From SKVR01 sp037441525 (GTDB lineage: Bacteria; Bacteroidota; Bacteroidia; Bacteroidales; UBA7960): a stretch of DNA of 12,487 nucleotides. Both the position numbers and the translations under genes were made by a program. The stretch is taken from assembly GCA_037441525.1 (NCBI GenBank), contig JBBISA010000081.1:1-12487 (forward strand), given 5' to 3'. Positions 8,191 through 12,487 of this stretch are shown piece by piece (position 1 is the stretch's first letter; every line of letters starts with the position of its first letter). The notes below the pieces were generated by a model. It ran no database searches, was not told the origin of the DNA, and saw only the letters and a program-made list of their open reading frames with translations.

Positions 8191-8209
8191 TAAATTTACC
8201 GCAAATTTA
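8191..8209. promoter_or_regulatory. Compact divergent promoter with palindromic core
   Basis: TAAATTTACCGCAAATTTA is an inverted repeat (7-base arms, 5-base spacer). Read on the minus strand, 8209-8202 is TAAATTTG, an exact TAnnTTTG -7 element facing the HD gene. On the plus strand, 8191-8198 is TAAATTTA, one base off consensus, about 19 bases before the NlpC/P60 ATG. The two genes are divergent here, which fits overlapping promoters. Promoter use is inferred. Confidence 0.45.
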
Positions 8210-8216
8210 TACATAT

Positions 8217-9005
8217 ATGGATTTCGGAATAAGTATTTTGAGCGTTGTTCCGGTCAGGGCATTGCCCGACGACCGAAGTGAGCAAGTAACCCAAATTTTA
8301 TTTGGCGAACTGGTTTATATTCTTGAAAAGCGAGAAAAGTGGCTTTTTGTTCAGTTGGCAGCCGATAATTATCAGGGATGGGTGTCTGCAGGGCAGATAA
8401 AACAATTTGATAAGAATTATTTTGAATTTTTGCAAAATCAGGAGCTTTGGGTAACTATCGATCTTGTACAGGTACTTTATAATGTAACCCGCAACTTTAG
8501 CATGCTGGTAACCGCAGGTTCGAGTTTTTACCAATGCCGCGATAACCGGTTTAACCTTGTGGGCGATGAATGGGAATATTATGGAAATATCCGGCAAGTC
8601 AAAACCTTCGATATCGGATTGGTAACCGACGCTGCAATGCTGTTTTTGCATGTACCCTACATTTGGGGAGGCAGGTCGGTAATGGGTATTGATTGTTCTG
8701 GGTTAACACAATTAGTATTTAAGATGTCTGGAAAATCTATTCATCGCGATGCGTCGCAACAAGCTACGCAGGGCGAAATGGTTAACCTAATTCATGAAGC
8801 TCTTGTAGGCGATCTGCTATTTTTCGACAACGGTGAAGGGGTAATCATTCATACCGGAATTTTGTTGCCCGAAAATAATATCATTCATGCTCACCAAAAA
8901 GTCAGAATTGACAAGGTTGACCACCATGGAATTTTTAATACTGACCAAAGCAGGTATTCGCACAAGCTTCGCCTTATAAAACGAATTACCGATTATATAG
9001 GTTAA
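8217..9005 (+). CDS. SH3-domain NlpC/P60 (C40) cell-wall peptidase
   Basis: The 262-residue protein probably cleaves peptidoglycan stem peptides, as do other C40 (DL-endopeptidase type) enzymes. An SH3b-like domain occupies about residues 1-130; it starts with ISILSVVPVRALPDDRSE and contains FGELVYIL and WVSAGQIK. The NlpC/P60 domain is at about 131-258. The catalytic Cys160 is in GIDCSGL, preceded by PYIWGGRS. His212 is in IIHTGI. His224 in IIHAHQ is the likely third residue. No signal peptide is present from this ATG, as is common in the Bacteroidota members of this type; a muropeptide-recycling role in the cytoplasm or non-classical export are both possible. The conserved SH3 start lies immediately after the ATG, so the start is sound. 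The gene is divergent from the HD phosphodiesterase, and both relate to envelope homeostasis. Confidence 0.93.
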   Translation: MDFGISILSVVPVRALPDDRSEQVTQILFGELVYILEKREKWLFVQLAADNYQGWVSAGQIKQFDKNYFEFLQNQELWVTIDLVQVLYNVTRNFSMLVTAGSSFYQCRDNRFNLVGDEWEYYGNIRQVKTFDIGLVTDAAMLFLHVPYIWGGRSVMGIDCSGLTQLVFKMSGKSIHRDASQQATQGEMVNLIHEALVGDLLFFDNGEGVIIHTGILLPENNIIHAHQKVRIDKVDHHGIFNTDQSRYSHKLRLIKRITDYIG

Positions 9006-9035
9006 TCCGGTATAATTATTTTATTTTCAATTACT

Positions 9036-9052
9036 TACAACTTATAGTTGTA
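9036..9052. repeat. Small inverted repeat after the NlpC/P60 gene
   Basis: TACAACT and AGTTGTA (7-base arms, 3-base loop) lie 31 bases past the NlpC/P60 stop. A second, weaker AT-rich hairpin follows at 9061-9083 (ATCAAA / TTTGAT then TTT). Either could be a modest terminator for the peptidase gene, or the first could be an operator. No strong GC stem is present. Confidence 0.35.
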
Positions 9053-9084
9053 CCCTTTACATCAAAATCTTTTGTTTGATTTTA

Positions 9085-9094
9085 TGGCATGCCA
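9085..9094. promoter_or_regulatory. Perfect palindrome upstream of thrS
   Basis: TGGCATGCCA is a 10-base perfect palindrome, rather GC-rich for this AT-rich spacer, located about 70 bases before the thrS -7 element. It could be a protein-binding site, but no known regulator motif is recognised. Confidence 0.25.
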
Positions 9095-9166
9095 AATTAT
9101 TAGAGATTCAGCACTTTTGTTCTATTTTTTTGTTATTCGGATAAATCAATAAAAGGATATTTTTTG

Positions 9167-9174
9167 TACCTTTG
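9167..9174 (+). promoter_or_regulatory. -7 promoter element of the thrS operon
   Basis: TACCTTTG matches TAnnTTTG exactly and sits 25 bases before the thrS ATG, a normal distance for a short leader. The -33 region is weak. This is the best-placed promoter candidate in the window and would drive thrS-infC-rpmI-rplT. Confidence 0.6.
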
Positions 9175-9199
9175 CCGCCTTGAAAATTAAAGTAACACA

Positions 9200-11137
9200 A
9201 TGATTACTATAACTCTGCCGGATAGTTCACAACGCCAATACCCCAAAGGTATTACCGGATTAGAAATAGCCAGGTCAATCAGTGAAGGGCTGGCACGCAA
9301 TGTTTTATCCGTAAATGTTGACGGTGAGGTATGGGATTTGACTCGTCCCATCCATTCAAATGCCCGGGTTAAACTCAATACCTGGGATGATAAGGACGGC
9401 AAAGCAACTATGTGGCATTCATCGGCACACCTTATGGCCGAAGCTATTGAGCAATTGTATCCCGGAACAAAATTTGGCATCGGACCCGATGTGGAAAATG
9501 GATTCTATTACGATATAGACCTTGGCGATAGAAGCATTTCGAGCAACGATTTTGAAAAAATTGAACAACGGATCCTTGAGCTGGCCAGAGAAAAACAAAC
9601 CTTTCACCGAAAAGAAGTATCGAAGGAAGAAGCGATTAAATACTTTGCCGGAAAAGGAGATGAATATAAGCTCGACCTTCTGAAAGACCTGGAAGATGGC
9701 TCCATTTCATTTTATGAATCAGGTACATTTACAGATCTTTGCCGTGGGCCCCATTTGCCCGATACAAGCACAATAAAAGCCGTGAAACTATTGAGCATAG
9801 CTGGTGCATACTGGCGTGGCGACGAATCACGAAAGCAGCTTACCCGGGTTTATGGGATTACTTTTCCAAAACAGAAAGACCTTACAGTGTACCTGTTATT
9901 ACTCGAAGAAGCCAAAAAGCGCGATCATAGAAAAATTGGCCGCGAACTGGAATTGTTTGCCTTTTCACCAAATGTAGGGCAGGGATTGCCATTGTGGTTG
10001 CCCAAGGGTGCTCAGTTGCGCGAGAATCTCGAAAAGTTTCTCAAAAATGTTCAGCGTAAAGCCGGGTATTTGCCGGTTATAACTCCTCATATAGGCAACA
10101 AAACTCTTTATGTTACCAGCGGGCACTACGAAAAGTATGGGAAAGACTCCTTCCAACCCATCCAGACTCCGGCCGAGGGAGAAGAGTTTTTGCTTAAACC
10201 CATGAACTGCCCCCATCACTGCGAGATATACAAAACCAGACAATATTCCTACAAAGACCTGCCCTTGCGCCTTGCCGAATTTGGCACCGTTTATCGTTAC
10301 GAACAAAGCGGCGAATTGCACGGCTTAACAAGGGTTCGTGGTTTTACCCAGGACGATGCTCATATCTTTTGTCGCCCCGACCAGGTAAAAGAAGAGTTTC
10401 TTAAGGTAATGGATATCATTTTATACATTTTCAAAGCACTCGATTTTAAAGACTACAGTGTTCAGATTTCCTTGCGCGACCCCGAAAATATGCAAAAATA
10501 TATAGGTAGCGAAGAAAACTGGGAGAAAGCCGAAAAGGCTATTATTGAAGCAGTTGAAGAAAAAGGGATTAAGGCTGAGGTGGAAACTGGCGAAGCTGCC
10601 TTTTACGGCCCCAAACTCGATTTTATGGTAAATGATGCTCTGGGGCGCCGCTGGCAATTGGGAACCATTCAGGTTGACTATAACCTTCCTGAGCGTTTCG
10701 AATTGGAATACACCGGAAGCGATGGTTTTAAGCATCGACCAGTAATGATTCACCGTGCTCCATTTGGTTCAATGGAGCGATTTGTAGCTGTATTGATTGA
10801 ACATTGTGCCGGAAATTTTCCTTTATGGCTTACACCTGAACAGGCTATAGTGCTACCTATCAGCGAGAAGTATGAAGAATATGGTAAAAAAGTTTTAACT
10901 TTGCTCAATGATGCCGAAATCCGGACGCTCTACGATGAGCGAAGCGAAAAAACAGGTAAGAAAATCAGGGATGCCGAAACACGTAAAATTCCCTACATGG
11001 TTATTGTAGGTGAAAAAGAGGAAGCTGAAGGAACCTTATCCATCAGAAAACATGGAGCCGGCGATATGGGAACTTTTACACCTGAAGCATTTATTAAACT
11101 TGTACAGAACGAAATCAGCCAGTTGACGGCCTTTTAA
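9200..11137 (+). CDS. thrS: Threonyl-tRNA synthetase
   Basis: The enzyme charges tRNA-Thr with threonine in the cytoplasm and hydrolyses mischarged Ser-tRNA-Thr. It is 645 residues, the full bacterial length. Domains in order: TGS (1-60); N-terminal editing domain with His73-SSA-His77 and TDLCRGPH containing Cys181 and His185; class II catalytic core; anticodon-binding domain (about 545-645). The Zn ligands are visible as Cys337 in MNCPHH, His388 in DDAHIF and His518 in HRAPFGSMERF. The class II motif 2 region with RYEQSGELHGLTRVRGFTQDD is intact. The start ATG follows directly from the conserved TGS opening ITITLPDSS. It is the first gene of the translation operon; infC begins 45 bases after its stop with no terminator between. 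The leader is short, with no T-box, as expected outside Firmicutes. Confidence 0.98.
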   Translation: MITITLPDSSQRQYPKGITGLEIARSISEGLARNVLSVNVDGEVWDLTRPIHSNARVKLNTWDDKDGKATMWHSSAHLMAEAIEQLYPGTKFGIGPDVENGFYYDIDLGDRSISSNDFEKIEQRILELAREKQTFHRKEVSKEEAIKYFAGKGDEYKLDLLKDLEDGSISFYESGTFTDLCRGPHLPDTSTIKAVKLLSIAGAYWRGDESRKQLTRVYGITFPKQKDLTVYLLLLEEAKKRDHRKIGRELELFAFSPNVGQGLPLWLPKGAQLRENLEKFLKNVQRKAGYLPVITPHIGNKTLYVTSGHYEKYGKDSFQPIQTPAEGEEFLLKPMNCPHHCEIYKTRQYSYKDLPLRLAEFGTVYRYEQSGELHGLTRVRGFTQDDAHIFCRPDQVKEEFLKVMDIILYIFKALDFKDYSVQISLRDPENMQKYIGSEENWEKAEKAIIEAVEEKGIKAEVETGEAAFYGPKLDFMVNDALGRRWQLGTIQVDYNLPERFELEYTGSDGFKHRPVMIHRAPFGSMERFVAVLIEHCAGNFPLWLTPEQAIVLPISEKYEEYGKKVLTLLNDAEIRTLYDERSEKTGKKIRDAETRKIPYMVIVGEKEEAEGTLSIRKHGAGDMGTFTPEAFIKLVQNEISQLTAF

Positions 11138-11168
11138 TAATAAAACAAATCAAAGTATTCACTAAAAT

Positions 11169-11174
11169 AGGAGG
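11169..11174 (+). promoter_or_regulatory. Strong ribosome binding site that defines the infC start
   Basis: AGGAGG is a perfect anti-SD match and ends 8 bases before the AUA codon at 11183. Most genes here have no clear Shine-Dalgarno sequence, so its presence exactly at this point supports translation from the non-standard codon. Confidence 0.75.
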
Positions 11175-11182
11175 AACGAAAT

Positions 11183-11740
11183 ATAGCAACACCTTTTAAA
11201 CCAAGACCTCCAAGAGGTTTTGTAAAACCGGAAGACCCACACAACATAAACGAAAAGATAAAAGCCCCTGTAGTCAGGGTAGTTGGGGATGATATGGAGC
11301 CAGCAATTCTACCTGTTAAAGAGGCATTGGCACTGGCAGAGGAGAGAGGACTCGATCTGGTTGAGATTGCAGCTACTGCCAATCCGCCGGTATGCAAAAT
11401 CCTTGATTATAAAAAGTTTCTGTATGAACTTAAAAAGAAACAAAAAGAGGTTAAGGCAAATGCAGCCAAAATTGTTGTGAAGGAGATCAGGCTGGGGCCT
11501 AATACCGATGATCATGATTTCAATTTTAAACTTAAACATGCCCAGAAATTTTTGGAAGATGGTGCCAAAATTAAGGTTTATGTGTTTTTTAAAGGTCGTT
11601 CAATTGTTTATAAGGAGCAAGGCGAAGTAGTGTTACTAAGATTTGCACAAGAGCTTGAAGAGATTGGAAAAGTTGATCAACTGCCCAAACTCGAAGGTAA
11701 AAGAATGATTATGTTTCTGTCGCCCAAAAAGAAGAAATAA
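11183..11740 (+). CDS. infC: Translation initiation factor IF-3, AUA start
   Basis: IF3 binds the 30S subunit, keeps it apart from the 50S, and checks the start codon and initiator tRNA. From the AUA at 11183 the product is 185 residues. The N-terminal tail reads ATPFKPRPPRG then PHNINEKIKAPVVRVVGDD, as in Bacteroidota IF3. The N-domain follows with AEERGLDLVEIA and PPVCKILDYKKFLYE, then a lysine-rich linker. The C-domain has EIRLGPNTDDHDFNFKLKHA and GKRMIMFLSPK. The first ATG in frame (11294) would delete about 37 conserved residues and part of the N-domain, so it is not the real start. A TAG (11168-11170) in the same frame excludes a much earlier start. AUA as start parallels the AUU of E. 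coli infC, where IF3 discriminates against its own start codon and limits its own synthesis. Confidence 0.93.
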   Translation: MATPFKPRPPRGFVKPEDPHNINEKIKAPVVRVVGDDMEPAILPVKEALALAEERGLDLVEIAATANPPVCKILDYKKFLYELKKKQKEVKANAAKIVVKEIRLGPNTDDHDFNFKLKHAQKFLEDGAKIKVYVFFKGRSIVYKEQGEVVLLRFAQELEEIGKVDQLPKLEGKRMIMFLSPKKKK

Positions 11741-11783
11741 TTAAACCCGTTTATTTTTATATTAACCCGTAAATTTTTTTACA
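11741..11783 (+). other. infC-rpmI spacer with a 20-base-spaced direct repeat
   Basis: AACCCGT occurs at 11744-11750 and again at 11764-11770, within TTAAACCCGT and ATTAACCCGT, exactly 20 bases apart. The rest is T-rich. No stem is formed by the two copies. No terminator or exact -7 element is present, so rpmI is probably co-transcribed with infC. Confidence 0.35.
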
Positions 11784-11978
11784 ATGCCAAAAGTTAAATC
11801 AAAATCTGCAGCAAAAAAGCGCTTTACCCTTACCGGTACAGGTAAGATTAAGCGCAAGCATGCATACAAAAGTCACATTCTTACCAAAAAGTCAACCAAG
11901 CGCAAAAGGAATCTGACCCATACCGGTTTGGTTCATGCTTCCGACCATAAGAATGTTATAGCTATGCTCAATGCTTAA
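11784..11978 (+). CDS. rpmI: 50S ribosomal protein bL35
   Basis: This 64-residue, very basic protein is a structural part of the large ribosomal subunit. MPKVKSKSAAKKRF at the start, the TGTGKIKRKHAYKSH segment and LTKKSTKRKRNL are characteristic of bL35, and the length is normal. The ATG is fixed by the conserved first residues. Its place between infC and rplT is the usual bacterial order. Confidence 0.98.
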   Translation: MPKVKSKSAAKKRFTLTGTGKIKRKHAYKSHILTKKSTKRKRNLTHTGLVHASDHKNVIAMLNA

Positions 11979-12003
11979 TTATTAGTTCATTATTTGTAAA
12001 ACC

Positions 12004-12052
12004 TTTGTTTAGCCAAATAAGCCCTGTCCATGTGAGGTAGGCGCTAAACGAA
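12004..12052 (+). promoter_or_regulatory. Hairpin in the rplT leader, candidate L20-type control element
   Basis: In the 89-base rpmI-rplT spacer, TTTGTTTAGC (12004-12013) can pair with GCTAAACGAA (12043-12052), seven Watson-Crick pairs plus a G-U and two A-T pairs. The enclosed region has a second short stem (GCC 12021-12023 with GGC 12040-12042). The structure ends 15 bases before the rplT ATG. L20 controls its own operon through mRNA structure in E. coli and Bacillus, so a similar role is plausible here but not shown. Confidence 0.45.
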
Positions 12053-12067
12053 AAAAAAACTCAGAAA

Positions 12068-12415
12068 ATGCCTAGATCAGTTAACAACGTCGCCTCACGG
12101 CGCAGAAGAAAGAAGATTCTTAAGCTTACCAGAGGAAACTTTGGTGCAAGAAAAAATGTGTGGACCGTAGCAAAAAACACTTGGGAAAAAGGCCAGGGTT
12201 ATGCTTACCGCGACAGAAGAACCAAGAAAAGAAATTTCAGAAAACTCTGGATACTGCGTATCAATGCAGCTGTAAGGATGCATGGTATGAGCTACTCCAA
12301 ATTTATGGGAGATATCCACAAGGCCGATATAACAATCAATCGCAAGGTACTTGCCGATTTGGCCATGAACAACCCTGAAGCCTTCAAGGCAATAGTGGAT
12401 AAGATTAAAAAATAA
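12068..12415 (+). CDS. rplT: 50S ribosomal protein bL20
   Basis: The 115-residue product binds 23S rRNA and is needed for early assembly of the large subunit. It starts MPRSVNNVASRRRRKKILKL, followed by a long basic N-terminal helix. The globular part is intact: RDRRTKKRNFRKLWILRINAA, YSKFM and NRKVLADLA. The length is normal (E. coli 118). In many bacteria bL20 also represses translation of its own operon; the leader hairpin just upstream is a candidate target. It is the last gene of the operon and is followed by a terminator. Confidence 0.98.
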   Translation: MPRSVNNVASRRRRKKILKLTRGNFGARKNVWTVAKNTWEKGQGYAYRDRRTKKRNFRKLWILRINAAVRMHGMSYSKFMGDIHKADITINRKVLADLAMNNPEAFKAIVDKIKK

Positions 12416-12432
12416 ACGTTTGGTTTTTATAC

Positions 12433-12471
12433 AAAAAGAGGCTGTCTCAAAAGTAGAGGCAGCCTTTTTTT
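12433..12471 (+). terminator. Rho-independent terminator of the thrS operon
   Basis: AGGCTGTCTC (12439-12448) pairs with GAGGCAGCCT (12456-12465) with one G-U pair and a 7-base loop, followed by a T7 run. An A run before the stem can pair with the T run, making the hairpin work on both strands. It shares the 12-base core CTGTCTCAAAAG with the repeat element after recA. Confidence 0.9.
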
Positions 12472-12487
12472 GTTAATAACTATTTGA

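Noticed and set aside
9006..9199. T-box or amino-acid attenuator before thrS
   Set aside because: The region after the promoter candidate is only about 20 bases, too short for a T-box, and no specifier-loop structure is seen.
1..12487. CRISPR arrays, tRNA/rRNA genes, transposases or a novel defence system
   Set aside because: No regularly spaced repeats, cloverleaf sequences, transposase motifs or unexplained multi-gene cluster were found on either strand.

Overview
The window looks like chromosomal core DNA of a member of the Bacteroidota, probably Bacteroidales-like. Support comes from a type IX secretion (Por-type) sorting tail, RecA and WbqC proteins of Bacteroidota type, a 7TM-HD phosphodiesterase, AT-rich spacers, mostly weak Shine-Dalgarno sites, and several upstream matches to the Bacteroidota -7 promoter element TAnnTTTG.

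Layout. 1-236 is a leader region. 237-2351 (+) is a lipoprotein serine peptidase of family S9A (oligopeptidase B-like), closed by a strong terminator at 2376-2422. 2444-3773 (-) holds a damaged pair of surface-protein genes. One is a tail-fibre/S74 chaperone-domain protein with no usable 5' end. The other is a small T9SS-sorted protein whose signal peptide is out of frame at a run of eight T. An AT-rich spacer of about 360 bases leads to recA (4135-5154, +). A 118-base inverted-repeat element (5181-5298) separates recA from a WbqC-family gene (5335-5985, +). This gene converges, with one base between the stops, on a 694-aa membrane HD phosphodiesterase (5987-8071, -). From a compact divergent promoter region, an SH3-NlpC/P60 cell-wall peptidase (8217-9005, +) runs the other way.

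The right end is the conserved translation operon thrS-infC-rpmI-rplT (9200-12415, +), closed by a terminator at 12433-12471. Its main point of interest is that infC has no ATG/GTG/TTG at the right place. The conserved N-terminus begins at an AUA codon (11183) placed 8 bases after a perfect AGGAGG. This fits the known IF3 self-regulation through rare start codons. A hairpin directly before rplT is a candidate L20-type control element.

The genes are mainly housekeeping: DNA repair, translation and envelope maintenance. I found no phage, CRISPR, tRNA/rRNA, transposase or clear novel multi-gene system. The observations most worth a second look are the infC start, the T8 frameshift in the T9SS gene, the truncated S74 gene, the inverted-repeat element after recA, and the rplT leader hairpin.
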